This document shows, one piece after another, positions 1 through 8,679 of a stretch of DNA of 46,401 nucleotides; the first letter of the stretch is position 1; each line of letters starts with the position of its first letter. The position numbers and the translations under genes are program-made. Origin of the DNA: an uncultured Acetatifactor sp. (lineage in GTDB: Bacteria > Bacillota > Clostridia > Lachnospirales > Lachnospiraceae). The notes under the pieces were generated by a model. That model was given only the letters and a program-made list of their open reading frames with translations. It was not told where the DNA came from and made no database searches. The DNA lies in contig CAJTZD010000032.1 of the NCBI GenBank assembly GCA_910584235.1, positions 1 through 46,401 of the forward strand, given 5' to 3'.

Positions 1-479
1 TGATTTTACTTCCAGTTTGCACCATTTTTCAGTCTTTACTACCAAAGACAGGTTAGACAATAAAAATATTTTCAAAAATTTCCCTTGCCGTGTATAAATG
101 TCTGATTCAGGGTTAGACTATTGAGTGTCAAGGAACCCCCTCCTTTGATAACACCAAAGATGAAATTATACTTAGGCTCCGCCCTGCAAAGCCAATCCGC
201 AAGACGGAGCCTGAATCCTCCCTTTCAGGGTGGCCCCTTGCCGCCTGCTGCTTTGCCTGTCTGGCTTTTTCTTGTCTCGGAAAATATTCGCAAACGCATT
301 TGTGTAGTTTTTGATTTACTATAAGGAAATAGTACCATATTTCCGGTCGGGGCTCTCAACATTGCTTTTCCGTGCATCCTCCTGTTGCCAACCGGAGGCA
401 AACATGCTACAATCACGAAAGAGACCTGTCGAAACAGGGATGCCCGGAAAAAGAAAATATATGCAAAAACGAGGAAACT
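1..479. other. Non-coding left edge
   Basis: No convincing gene is seen in this stretch. It is AT-rich at first and then GC-rich. It holds two direct repeats of GGTTAGAC exactly 60 bp apart (51-58 and 111-118), each followed by a similar ACWAT context, and a hairpin with arms AGGCTCCG (174-181) and CGGAGCCT (205-212). The short open frames here have no ribosome binding site and no family resemblance. It could be the outer edge of an element or regulatory region whose body lies left of the window; that is inference only. Confidence 0.5.
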
Positions 480-830
480 ATGAAAGAGACAAGAAAACAG
501 AATGAAAAAAAGAAACGGAGTTCGCGGAACTCATGGAGTTCGCGGAACTCATGGAGTTCGCAGAACTCCAGGCAGATTGTGGCCATGGCCGGCGTGGTGC
601 TGCTGGTTCTTTTGTATGTGGTCACCCTTATCACTGCCATTGCGGACAGCTCCCAGTCCGCCAAATGGTTTCGGATCTGCCTGGTAGCCACTTTTGCCCT
701 GCCGCTGATTCTCTGGCTCTTTTCCTGGATGCACGGCAGGCTCACGGGGAAGTCCGCCATCGGCGACCCCCGGGGCGCATCGCCCGGGGAAGAGGCTTCC
801 GAGAAAGCCGAAGAAAAGGCTATGGACTGA
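480..830 (+). CDS. Small hypothetical membrane protein
   Basis: 116 residues. I do not recognise a family. The ATG at 480 is chosen because GAGGAA lies just upstream; the open frame extends further left but without a binding site. The N-terminus is basic (many Lys/Arg), followed by three near-identical RNSWSS repeats (about residues 13-30). Two hydrophobic stretches follow (about 33-53 and 61-79), then a short hydrophilic tail rich in Glu, Ala and Gly. This suggests a two-pass membrane protein with both ends in the cytoplasm. The Ser-rich repeat comes from an 18-bp tandem repeat at 517-570. No operon partner is evident; the next gene is on the opposite strand. Confidence 0.6.
   Translation: MKETRKQNEKKKRSSRNSWSSRNSWSSQNSRQIVAMAGVVLLVLLYVVTLITAIADSSQSAKWFRICLVATFALPLILWLFSWMHGRLTGKSAIGDPRGASPGEEASEKAEEKAMD
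517..570 (+). repeat. Three 18-bp palindromic tandem repeats
   Basis: Three head-to-tail copies of GGAGTTCGCGGAACTCAT (517-534, 535-552, 553-570, the last with three changes). Each unit contains the inverted repeat GAGTTC-GCG-GAACTC. The unit length is a multiple of three, so copies add RNSWSS to the overlapping membrane protein without breaking its frame. Confidence 0.9.
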
Positions 831-917
831 AACCAGCTTACTGAACGTGGACGGGGCTGGGGATCCAGATCCCACTCCCTGCTCCCATTCAGCACATATA
901 CCTGATGACAGATATTG

Positions 918-1520
918 TCAGCGGACCCCCAGCCCCCGCAGTTCTTCCTCCGCCTGTTCTTTGGTCTGAAAGCAGATTCCGTAAAGCCCCAGCGCTCTGG
1001 CCGCCTCCACGTTGCCCGGGGTGTCGTCCAGGAACACGCTCTCCTCCTCTTTCAGGGAATATCGGGTGAGCAGCCGCCTGTAGATCTCCGGGTCAGGTTT
1101 GACCACTTTCTCCTGATAAGAAAGGATGCCTCCGTCCGTATAGGGCAGGAAATCAAGGGCATCCGCGCAGTCCTCATAGGCTTTCTCCGAGAAATTGGAC
1201 AGATAGTATACCCGGTATCCTTTTGCCTGCAGCTCCTGAATCCAGGGGATTGCGTAATCCCGCCGGGTAACCATGCCTGTCACATTGGCGTAAGCCCTGC
1301 GAAGTTCCTCTTCTATCTCCGGATCTCTCGCGATGAATGCCTGCATCAGTTCCTCCAGGGACCATACGCCCCTGTCGATTTCGTTCCAGGCAGGACTCTG
1401 GACGGAGGCTTTGGCAATGCGCTCCACCATGGCCTCATTGAAGCCTTTCTTCTGCAAAAACTTCCTCCAGCTGAAATCCGTCAGTACATTACCGATATCA
1501 AATATAATATTCCGAATCAT
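918..1520 (-). CDS. HAD-superfamily phosphatase (YihX-like)
   Basis: 200 residues, a HAD subfamily IA hydrolase acting on a small phosphorylated metabolite in the cytoplasm. Motif I is FDIGNVL near the N-terminus with Asp8 as the expected nucleophile. Motif II is in YYLSNFSE, the motif III Lys in KVVKPDP, and motif IV is the FLDDTPGN acidic pair. The FDIGNV form resembles YihX-type sugar-phosphate phosphatases, but the substrate cannot be read from sequence. It follows the LysR gene on the same strand with about 90 bp between them, so co-transcription from the purA or LysR side is possible. Confidence 0.88.
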   Translation of the reverse strand: MIRNIIFDIGNVLTDFSWRKFLQKKGFNEAMVERIAKASVQSPAWNEIDRGVWSLEELMQAFIARDPEIEEELRRAYANVTGMVTRRDYAIPWIQELQAKGYRVYYLSNFSEKAYEDCADALDFLPYTDGGILSYQEKVVKPDPEIYRRLLTRYSLKEEESVFLDDTPGNVEAARALGLYGICFQTKEQAEEELRGLGVR

Positions 1521-1612
1521 ATTTTACCCCCTTCCGCGCTTCATCGCTCATACCAATCAATAAAACTTACGCTCCTGCTTCGGGATGTTCCCACGATTTT
1601 TCATCCGGCCTG

Positions 1613-2506
1613 TCACTCCCGGCCATCACGCATGATTTCCAGCAGCTTCCCGGCCGCCGCCCCAAGGGGGCCTTTCCGGCTGGTGACCACGCAGAACTCC
1701 CTTTTGGGTATCATTTTATTGAAGCGCAGCTCGAACAGCAGGCCGCTGTCTAAGGCTTCCGTGGCGAAGTCCCTGACCACGCAGCCTATCCCCAGGCTGC
1801 GCAGGGCGAACTGTACGATCATATCGCTGGTGGACAGCTCGAACTCCGGCTGCACCCACACGCCGTTCTCCGCCAGATAGGCGTCCATGTATGCTCTGGT
1901 GCTGGTGCTCCCCTCCAGGTAAATCAGGGGCAGCTTCTCCAGTTCCTGGAGATCCAGCATCTTATTTTTGTATGAAATAAACCTGCGCCCGGCTACAAAT
2001 ACGTCTTCTATCTCCCTGACCGGTTCCGCGCTGATATCCCGCTCCTCCGGGAAAGGGGTGCTCACCACGCCGAAGTCAATCTCTCCGGCCCGCAGAAGCT
2101 TCAGGGTTTCCGGGGTGGGCGCGTTGGCCACGATGACCTTGATGCCCGGGTATCTTTCGTGGAACGCCTCCAAAAAAGGCAGCAGATAAAATCGCAGGGT
2201 CATGTCGCTGGCGCCGATGTGCACCTCCCCCAGCTCCAGGTTCAGCATCTGCCACACCTTTTCCACGCCCCGCTCTATCTCCTCATAGCCTTTCTCCACA
2301 TAGGCGTACAAAAGCTGTCCCTCTCCGGTAAGGCGCACGCCCCTGGAGACCCGCTGGAACAATGTCACGCCCAGGCTCGTCTCCAGTGCTTTCAGGGACT
2401 GGCTCACCGCAGGCTGGGAGAGGGAGAGCGCATTGGCGGCTCCCGTGACGCTCCCCAATTTGGCAGTATAGTAAAACACCTTGAAATACTCCAGGTTCCC
2501 CACCAT
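1613..2506 (-). CDS. LysR-family transcriptional regulator
   Basis: 297 residues, the usual length for the family. The N-terminal winged helix-turn-helix is clear (about residues 1-60: AKLGSVTGAANALSLSQPAV, then SLKALETSLGVTLFQR). The C-terminal part is the two-lobe effector-binding domain (about 90-290). It starts at the ATG at 2506, preceded by GGAG. It lies about 115 bp downstream of purA and upstream of the HAD phosphatase, all on the minus strand. LysR proteins often control a divergent neighbour, but here there is no divergent gene, so the target is unknown. Confidence 0.93.
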   Translation of the reverse strand: MVGNLEYFKVFYYTAKLGSVTGAANALSLSQPAVSQSLKALETSLGVTLFQRVSRGVRLTGEGQLLYAYVEKGYEEIERGVEKVWQMLNLELGEVHIGASDMTLRFYLLPFLEAFHERYPGIKVIVANAPTPETLKLLRAGEIDFGVVSTPFPEERDISAEPVREIEDVFVAGRRFISYKNKMLDLQELEKLPLIYLEGSTSTRAYMDAYLAENGVWVQPEFELSTSDMIVQFALRSLGIGCVVRDFATEALDSGLLFELRFNKMIPKREFCVVTSRKGPLGAAAGKLLEIMRDGRE

Positions 2507-2622
2507 GGCTCTCCATGTGCCTCCTCTCCTGTCAGCCCACAGGCACAGCGCTTTCTTTCAGCCGCCGAGCGCCCATGCGGTACCACTCGGGAACTCCGTG
2601 ATGCCGCCGCGGGATATCCCTC

Positions 2623-3915
2623 TCACCGCGCCAGCGCAGACTCCCTGTAAATGATGTCATCCCGGCCCGGGCCGTTGCTGACCATGGTGATGGGATATCC
2701 GATCTGTTCTTCAATGAATTCGATATAGTTCCGGCAGTTCTCCGGCAAGTCCTCATATCTGCGGATGCCCCTGATCTCACATTTCCAGCCGGGCAAAGTT
2801 TTCAACACGGGCTTTGCCTTGGATAATTTACTGGTCACGGGGAAGTCCGTGGTGATCTCCCCGTCGATCTCATAGCCCACGCACACGGGAATCTCGTCCA
2901 GATAGCCCAGCACGTCCAGAACGGTAAAGGCCACGTCCGTGGTTCCCTGGAGGCGGCAGCCGTATTTAGAGGCCACACAGTCAAACCACCCCACTCTCCT
3001 GGGCCGTCCGGTGGTGGCGCCGTACTCCCCGCCGTCTCCGCCCCTGCGGCGCAGCTCCTCCGCCTGATCCCCGAACAGTTCGGACACAAAGGCTCCCGCG
3101 CCTACCGCGGAAGAATATGCCTTGCAGACCGTCACGATCTGTTTGATCGCATAGGGCGGCAGGCCTGCTCCGATGGCACCGAAAGCAGCCAGGGTGGAGG
3201 AAGAGGTCACCATGGGATAGATGCCGTGATCAGGATCTTTCAAGGTGCCCAACTGGCCCTCCAGCAGCACCGTTTTGCCCTCTTTCAGGGCTTTGTCCAG
3301 AAACGCGGACACGTCACACACGTAAGGCGCTACCATGTCTCTGTAGGAATGCAGCGTTTCCAGAAGTTCTTCCGATTTTATTATAGGTTTGTGATATAAA
3401 TACTCCAGCAGCGCGTTCTTCAGCTCGCAGACCCGCTTCGTCTTCTCTTCCAGCACTTCGTCGTCAAAAAGCTCGCTGACCTGGAAGCCGATTTTCGCGT
3501 ATTTGTCGGAATAGAAAGGCGCTATGCCGGACTTGGTGGAGCCAAAGGACTTTCCTCCCAGCCTTTCCTCCTCGTACTGATCCAGCAAAATATGGTAGGG
3601 CATGACGATCTGCGCCCGATCGGACACCAGCAGCTTAGGGGCAGGGACACCCCGCTCTACCAGGGACTGCACCTCCCCAAACAACAGAGGGATATTCAGC
3701 GCCACCCCATTGCCGATGATATTCGTGATATGGCTGTAAAATACACCGGACGGAAGCGTATGCAGCGCAAACTTCCCGTAATCGTTCACGATGGTGTGCC
3801 CCGCGTTGGCGCCGCCCTGGAACCGGATGACGATATCCGCCTCCTGCGCCATCATGTCCGTAATCTTGCCTTTTCCCTCATCGCCCCAGTTGGCCCCTAC
3901 GATTGCTTTGACCAT
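2623..3915 (-). CDS. purA: Adenylosuccinate synthetase
   Basis: 430 residues. It joins IMP and aspartate with GTP to form adenylosuccinate, the first committed step to AMP. The ATG at 3915 is chosen because GGAGGAG precedes it and the conserved N-terminus begins there; the 15 extra upstream codons lack a site. Recognisable motifs are WGDEGKGK (GTP loop), QGGANAGHT, and the later TTGRPRRVGWFD segment. The loop reads GANWGDEGKGK where many bacterial enzymes have GAQWGDEGKGK or GTQWGDEGKGK, a mild variation. A strong promoter lies about 150 bp upstream. The LysR gene follows on the same strand. Confidence 0.96.
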   Translation of the reverse strand: MVKAIVGANWGDEGKGKITDMMAQEADIVIRFQGGANAGHTIVNDYGKFALHTLPSGVFYSHITNIIGNGVALNIPLLFGEVQSLVERGVPAPKLLVSDRAQIVMPYHILLDQYEEERLGGKSFGSTKSGIAPFYSDKYAKIGFQVSELFDDEVLEEKTKRVCELKNALLEYLYHKPIIKSEELLETLHSYRDMVAPYVCDVSAFLDKALKEGKTVLLEGQLGTLKDPDHGIYPMVTSSSTLAAFGAIGAGLPPYAIKQIVTVCKAYSSAVGAGAFVSELFGDQAEELRRRGGDGGEYGATTGRPRRVGWFDCVASKYGCRLQGTTDVAFTVLDVLGYLDEIPVCVGYEIDGEITTDFPVTSKLSKAKPVLKTLPGWKCEIRGIRRYEDLPENCRNYIEFIEEQIGYPITMVSNGPGRDDIIYRESALAR

Positions 3916-4068
3916 AGTTCTCCTCCATTCCCTGCTCTCAGGCGGCAGGCTGTCATCCATTTCAATCTATACTCCCGCACAGGAAGCGGCAGGCGTTCCC
4001 GTCAATGCGAAGATGCCATCCGGGAATCCCGGCTAAGCCTGGATCCTATTATCTTCCTTTGCCACGCT

Positions 4069-4097
4069 ATTATACTATATTTCGTTCCATAAGTAAA
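4069..4097 (-). promoter_or_regulatory. purA promoter (-35/-10)
   Basis: On the minus strand TTTACT (4097-4092), a 17-bp spacer and a perfect TATAAT (4074-4069). Transcription would start near 4062, giving a leader of about 145 nt before the purA ATG. The leader contains a small inverted repeat CCGGGAATCCCGG (4020-4032). No known purine riboswitch core was recognised in it. Confidence 0.75.
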
Positions 4098-4218
4098 ATC
4101 AATAAATATTATATTTGTTATAAATATTTCTTATTTCAAAAACAGAAGATTTTTCCTATTGCCCCAACGCGGCGGCACATTCAGGCTTTCTTCTCTCTGC
4201 AGATGTTTCAGCCATCGT

Positions 4219-5376
4219 TCATAGTCTCTTAAAATACTGTTCCATCCCATCGGACATCTCAAGTTTTCCGTCCGCCATGACGAACAGGACTTCCGCCCCG
4301 TACTGTTCGGCCAGCGTCATTCCTTTCTCCGGCCCAAGGATATAGCAGGCCGTGGACAGGCCGTCGCTGAGCAGACTGTCTTTCATGAGGACAGTCACGC
4401 CCCGCACGTCGCTGACGGCAGGGGAGCCTGTCTTGGGATCCAGGATGTGGTGGTATCGCACGCCGTCCAAATCTACGTATCGCTCGTAGTCACCGGAAGT
4501 AGATATGCACCACTGGCCCTCCAGGGTCAGTATACCGATGCTGGCCGAGGTGTCAAAGGGGTTGACGATTCCCACCCGCCAGGGGCTGTCGTCGGGTTTG
4601 CTGCCGTAGGTAAGGATACTGCCCCCCAGGGATATCACCGCGCCTGTCACATGGGGATGTTCTGCCAGGAGGCTGCAGAGCTTTTCCATGGCAAAGCCCT
4701 TGCCTACGGCTCCCAGGTCCAACTGCGTGCCCTCTGGCAGAAAGAGACGAGTCGGATTTCCGGCGGAGGACGCCTCCGCTGCGGGCGCCTCCCATACAAG
4801 CAGCATTTTCTGGCTTCCGCATGTATCCAGGGCCTGGGCCAGCGTCTCCTCCGCGGGCGGCAGGAACCCCTCCACGGTCTCCCCTGCGGCCCATTTGTCA
4901 ATATCCCACAGCCTGGTCACCGCCCCCAGGGTCACATCGAAAGCCCCCTCCGAGCGCTCCCACAATTCCTGACAGTTTTCCAGCAGCGCTGCCATATCCT
5001 CTGACAGCAGGACCCCCTCTTTGCTGCCTGCGGCCCCATTGGCACGGTACACTTCGGAAGTGTCCAGCCGCCAGGATATTTCCTCCCTCTCCAGCCGGGC
5101 AAGCATCTCCATGGCTTTCCCGGAAAAGTCTGCTGCCGCGGTCTCATCCTTTGCATAAATGGTCTGCTGCACCACTGTACCCATGGCAATGTCCGCGTAC
5201 TGCCATGGCTTGGCAGCGCTTTTCCCGGTCCTGTCCGCGCTCTCTGCATTGCCCTGTTCGGCGATTGCCCCGCTTTCCTCCGGCATCATCCTCTTCGCTC
5301 CGTTATATGCACAGCCGCAGCACAGGACAATTGCTGCCAGGGCTCCGGCGATTGATCTCCTCAAAAAAAACTTCAT
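4219..5376 (-). CDS. FAD:protein FMN transferase (ApbE family)
   Basis: 385 residues. ApbE enzymes attach FMN from FAD covalently to a Thr in target flavoproteins outside the membrane. The start at ATG 5376 gives a lipoprotein signal: basic KFFLRR, a hydrophobic run, then LCCGCA with a candidate lipidated Cys. Family motifs are DLGAVGKGFA, SLGGSILTYG, HILDPKTGSPA and the Mg-binding region LLSDGLSTA. The segment after the signal is low complexity (Glu/Ala/Ser), a likely surface linker. It is divergent from the NusG-II and Gx genes, which matches the FmnB/EetA/EetB gene company of flavin-based electron transfer loci. The flavinylated target is not in this window. Confidence 0.93.
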   Translation of the reverse strand: MKFFLRRSIAGALAAIVLCCGCAYNGAKRMMPEESGAIAEQGNAESADRTGKSAAKPWQYADIAMGTVVQQTIYAKDETAAADFSGKAMEMLARLEREEISWRLDTSEVYRANGAAGSKEGVLLSEDMAALLENCQELWERSEGAFDVTLGAVTRLWDIDKWAAGETVEGFLPPAEETLAQALDTCGSQKMLLVWEAPAAEASSAGNPTRLFLPEGTQLDLGAVGKGFAMEKLCSLLAEHPHVTGAVISLGGSILTYGSKPDDSPWRVGIVNPFDTSASIGILTLEGQWCISTSGDYERYVDLDGVRYHHILDPKTGSPAVSDVRGVTVLMKDSLLSDGLSTACYILGPEKGMTLAEQYGAEVLFVMADGKLEMSDGMEQYFKRL

Positions 5377-5400
5377 TTTCCGATTCCTTTTTGCTATACT
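5372..5400 (+). promoter_or_regulatory. Candidate promoter for the NusG-II/Gx pair
   Basis: TTCATT (5372-5377), a 17-bp spacer and TATACT (5395-5400), about 95 bp upstream of the NusG-II gene. The -35 is weak and overlaps the start codon of the divergent ApbE gene. Confidence 0.4.
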
Positions 5401-5495
5401 ATTTACTGTAACCGACTTTCCGGCCATATACCAGACAGCACTGCCAGCCCGGGCATGCAGAAAGCCGACTATGACAGAAAGGCCAATTAAATTAT

Positions 5496-5906
5496 ATGAA
5501 AAAGAATACAACCTGGCGAAAGCCGGCAGTGATCATTACAGCATTCCTTCTGCTTCTGTCCACCGCAAGCCTGCTCTATCTGCTGGTTGAAAAAGACAAA
5601 TCCGATTATGCCGCGGAAATTTTTCAGGACGGTGTACTGATAAAATGTATTTATCTCAATGATATTTCGCAGGCAGAGACTTTTACCATACAGGGAGAAA
5701 ACGGCTGCGTCAACGAAGTCGAAGTCCGTCCCGGCAGCATTGCCATTATCTCCGCGGACTGCCCCGACAAACTCTGCGTCCGCCAGGGTTTCATCAGCGA
5801 CTCAAAGCTGCCCGTCACCTGCCTGCCCAACCGCCTTGTCATCCGGCTGCGGCCCGTATCCGATTCTTCGGAAAGCACGGCGATACCGGATGCCGTCACC
5901 TATTGA
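5496..5906 (+). CDS. NusG domain II-containing protein (EetA-like)
   Basis: 136 residues. One N-terminal membrane anchor (about residues 10-30) is followed by a small external domain with the NusG-II pattern (GENGCVNEVEVRPGSIAI, then SADCPDKLCVRQGFI and TCLPNRLVIRL). Cys in SADCPDKLC and in VTCLPN are conserved in this family. Proteins of this type are encoded next to Gx-family membrane proteins and ApbE, and in Listeria the homologous pair is called EetA/EetB, linked to passing electrons from quinone to extracellular flavoprotein. The role here is inferred from that company. The Gx gene follows after 29 bp, so the two are one operon. The ribosome binding site is weak. Confidence 0.85.
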   Translation: MKKNTTWRKPAVIITAFLLLLSTASLLYLLVEKDKSDYAAEIFQDGVLIKCIYLNDISQAETFTIQGENGCVNEVEVRPGSIAIISADCPDKLCVRQGFISDSKLPVTCLPNRLVIRLRPVSDSSESTAIPDAVTY

Positions 5907-5935
5907 TTTATACCGCAAAAGAAAGGAAGACTCCT

Positions 5936-6442
5936 ATGTCCGTCCGGAAAACCGCTTTTTTAGCCCTCTTCACCACGTTCTCCCTGGCCATCTTCGCCAT
6001 TGAGAACGCCATCCCGCCCCTGGTGCCCATTCCGGGCATCAAGCCGGGTTTGGCCAATGTGGTCACATTGATCCTGCTGCGGCATTTCCGCGCCAGGGAC
6101 GCTTTTTTCGTGCTGATTTCCAGGATCCTGCTGTCCGCCTTTTTGTTCGGGCAGGCCCTGTCCCTGCTCTACAGCCTGGCCGGGGGGCTGCTCAGCCTGT
6201 GGGTCATGGCGGCGGTGATGAGGCTTCTGCAAAAAAAGGCCCTTTTCCTCACCGGGGCCATGGGCGGGCTGACCCACAATCTGGGCCAGCTGGCCATGGC
6301 CCTGGCGATCACCCGCACCATAGGCGTGCTGGCCTATCTGCCCTTTTTGATCCTCGGCGGGATACTGACCGGGCTTTTTACAGGGCTTTGCGCGGGATTC
6401 GCGGGGAAGCTTTTAGCGCCTTTCCTATCGGATATTTCCTGA
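5936..6442 (+). CDS. Gx transporter family membrane protein (EetB-like)
   Basis: 168 residues. The ATG at 5936 is preferred because GGAAG precedes it; the upstream in-frame start overlaps the previous gene. The protein is almost wholly hydrophobic, with about five or six membrane spans, and carries the family pattern ENAIPPLVPIPGIKPGLANV in the first loop. It was formerly annotated as heptaprenyl diphosphate synthase component I; the S-component-like fold and the neighbours (NusG-II protein, ApbE) favour a role with flavin or quinone at the membrane. No substrate can be assigned from sequence. Confidence 0.85.
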   Translation: MSVRKTAFLALFTTFSLAIFAIENAIPPLVPIPGIKPGLANVVTLILLRHFRARDAFFVLISRILLSAFLFGQALSLLYSLAGGLLSLWVMAAVMRLLQKKALFLTGAMGGLTHNLGQLAMALAITRTIGVLAYLPFLILGGILTGLFTGLCAGFAGKLLAPFLSDIS

Positions 6443-6599
6443 GACAATCTCAGCCTCCCCGCGAGTCCCATTAGCCGCTTTCTTCATTTCACTCAGCATC
6501 TTTTCCGTGAATGCCTGCGCAAATTCTATGATTCCCTCAGCCCCGCTCCGCGGCGGGCAATTCCCCTTTCTGCTCAGCACAATCTGCCAACAGCTCAAA

Positions 6600-7487
6600 T
6601 CAACTTTGCAGGCTTATTTCCACCGATGACGGCCTGACACTGTCTTCTTCGGTCTTCTGTTCCAGTTCCTTTAAAAGCCCCGTCATCGTTTTTTTGCTTA
6701 TGGGATGGCGGAAATACGGCGCTATCTCTGACATAGGCTTCAGGACGAACACCCTGTTCTCCAGGTCTACATGAGGAATCACCAGCGTTTCGCTCTCATA
6801 ACAAAGCCTGTCATAAAAAAGAATATCCAGATCCAGCGTCCTGGGGCCCCAGCGCACTATCCGCTCCCGGCCCTCCGCATTCTCCACCTGATGAAGCGCC
6901 TCCAGCAGCTCCTCCGGCTCCAGAAGCGTCTCGATTTCCAGCGCGCCGTTTAGGAAATCCTCCTGCTCCACCCCGCCGTAGGGTTCGGTCACGATCATTT
7001 TGGAGACTTTCTTCAGTTTTATCAATGGGTGCACTTTCAGCGCCTGTATGCCGCTCAGGATATGGGTCTTCCTGTTCCCCAGATTGGAGCCTACGGCGAT
7101 ATATGCCCTGTGCCAGCCTCTGCGCACTTTCACGGACACATTGCCAAAGGGCAGGCTGATAGGAGCGTGAGGTTTCTGGATCTCCAGCTCCAGGGCAGCC
7201 AGGGGCCCATATTCCAAAAGCAGCGCCTGGCTCAGCCGCTCCGCCACCGCCTCCAGCAGCAGGCAGGTATTCTCCTGCATCCAGTCCGTGATGAAGCGGC
7301 ATACGGTTCCGTAGTTTATGGTGCGCTCCAGGCTGTCCTCTCCTCCGGCCTGGCGCACATTTGTGTACAATATGGCATTTACATAAAAATACTGGCCGTT
7401 CTTCGTCTCCTCCGGATATACTCCGTGGTGGGCGTAGACCTCCAGCCCCTCTATCCGTATCTCATCCTTTGCCTGTTCTGAATACAT
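6600..7487 (-). CDS. folK: Bifunctional dihydroneopterin aldolase / HPPK
   Basis: 295 residues, a fusion of two consecutive folate enzymes. Residues about 8-120 are FolB (dihydroneopterin aldolase; GLEVYAHHGVYPEE, then a conserved Glu/Lys part near KPHAPISLPFGNV). Residues about 127-270 are FolK (6-hydroxymethyl-dihydropterin pyrophosphokinase; YIAVGSNLGNR, and RWGPRTLDLDILFYD with the Mg-binding Asp pair). The last 25 residues are hydrophilic and outside the domain. GGAGAGG precedes the ATG. It is the last gene of the folate operon, convergent with the Gx gene. FolB-FolK fusions are common in clostridia. Confidence 0.95.
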   Translation of the reverse strand: MYSEQAKDEIRIEGLEVYAHHGVYPEETKNGQYFYVNAILYTNVRQAGGEDSLERTINYGTVCRFITDWMQENTCLLLEAVAERLSQALLLEYGPLAALELEIQKPHAPISLPFGNVSVKVRRGWHRAYIAVGSNLGNRKTHILSGIQALKVHPLIKLKKVSKMIVTEPYGGVEQEDFLNGALEIETLLEPEELLEALHQVENAEGRERIVRWGPRTLDLDILFYDRLCYESETLVIPHVDLENRVFVLKPMSEIAPYFRHPISKKTMTGLLKELEQKTEEDSVRPSSVEISLQS

Positions 7488-7671
7488 GTCCTCTCCTGTT
7501 TTCTCCGCATACGATTATCTACAGGGAATCGCCTCCCCATCTGTCCCGAGCCCTGTACTGCTTTGGCAAAAGCTTTCCGCCATTCTGCACAGTCAGTCAT
7601 TGCGGCGCTTCTCCCGGCACTGCAGGCCCGGATCCTTTCGCAAAAAAAGCAAAGCCTTTCACAACAACCAG

Positions 7672-8559
7672 TCAATGCGGAGTTGGCCCTGATGCCGACA
7701 AGCCCGGCTTCCAGATAGCCTCCGCCATCCGCACCGCCCTGACATTCTCTTTTACGTCATGGACGCGCACGAACATGGCGCCTTTCATGACTGCCGCTAC
7801 GGTGGTCACTAACGTCCCCTCCAGCCTCTGATCCGCGGGCAGGTCTAAGGTCAGTCCTATGAGGGATTTCCGGCTGCAGCCCAAAAGAAGCGGGCAGCCC
7901 AAAGCTCCCAGCGCGTCCATGCGGCGGATGATCTCCAAATTCTGCTCATAGCTTTTGGCAAAGCCCACGCCGGGATCCAGGATGATTTTCTCTCCGGGAA
8001 TGCCAGCCCGGGCCGCCAGCGCCAGCGTCTCTTCCAAATCGCTTACTACATCCCGGACGAAATCGCGGTAGTCTGTATTTTTTCTATTGTGCATCAGGCA
8101 GCAGGGCAGTCCGCTGTCCGCAATGACCCGCGCCATTGCGCTCTCTTTTACACGGCCTGTCCCATCGTCGTCTCTCCCAGGCTCCGGCCCGGCCTCGTAT
8201 TTCAGTCCCCACACATCGTTTATCATATCGGCCCCGGCCTGGATGCCTGCCGATGCCACTTGGGATTTGTAAGTGTCCAGCGAGACCGGCACATCGAAAG
8301 CGGCTTTCACCGCCCGGATCACGGGCACCACTCTGGCAATCTCCTCTTCCTCCGGCACGAACGTGTGGCCGGGGCGGGTGGACTCCCCTCCGATATCGAT
8401 GACGTCCGCCCCCTCCTCCAGCATCTCCTCCACATGGCGCAGGGCCCTGTCCCTATCGTTCCACTTCCCCCCGTCCGAGAAAGAATCCGGGGTCACGTTC
8501 AGGATGCCCATTATGTATGTATGCCCCGTGGTCTGGAATTCCCTGTTTCCTATTTTCAT
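7672..8559 (-). CDS. folP: Dihydropteroate synthase
   Basis: 295 residues. It condenses 6-hydroxymethyl-dihydropterin pyrophosphate with p-aminobenzoate. The ATG at 8559 is chosen because GAGGAG sits 9 bp upstream; the earlier TTG overlaps that site. Motifs in order are GILNVTPDSFSDGG (about 18-31), IDIGGESTRPG, VSLDTYK, INDVWG, ILDPGVGFAKS, GCSRKSLIG and the RVHDV end. Between INDVWGLKY and the next helix there is an extra acidic/Gly segment of roughly 18 residues (about 122-139) that the family usually lacks. The order folC-folE-folP-folBK puts consecutive steps together. Confidence 0.95.
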   Translation of the reverse strand: MKIGNREFQTTGHTYIMGILNVTPDSFSDGGKWNDRDRALRHVEEMLEEGADVIDIGGESTRPGHTFVPEEEEIARVVPVIRAVKAAFDVPVSLDTYKSQVASAGIQAGADMINDVWGLKYEAGPEPGRDDDGTGRVKESAMARVIADSGLPCCLMHNRKNTDYRDFVRDVVSDLEETLALAARAGIPGEKIILDPGVGFAKSYEQNLEIIRRMDALGALGCPLLLGCSRKSLIGLTLDLPADQRLEGTLVTTVAAVMKGAMFVRVHDVKENVRAVRMAEAIWKPGLSASGPTPH

Positions 8560-8679
8560 GCTTTTTCTCCTCAAAGTCCAAAGTCATCCGCAAATGCGAT
8601 ATCCGCAATCACAGAACGCCTGAACTGCTTATTTCTTTTCAACGGACTATTCCTGGTCTTTCTCCGGAACCGTCTCTCC

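Noticed and set aside
517..570. CRISPR-like array
   Set aside because: Units are contiguous without spacers and lie inside a coding frame.
3916..4062. Purine riboswitch before purA
   Set aside because: The leader has only a small inverted repeat; no conserved riboswitch core could be recognised.
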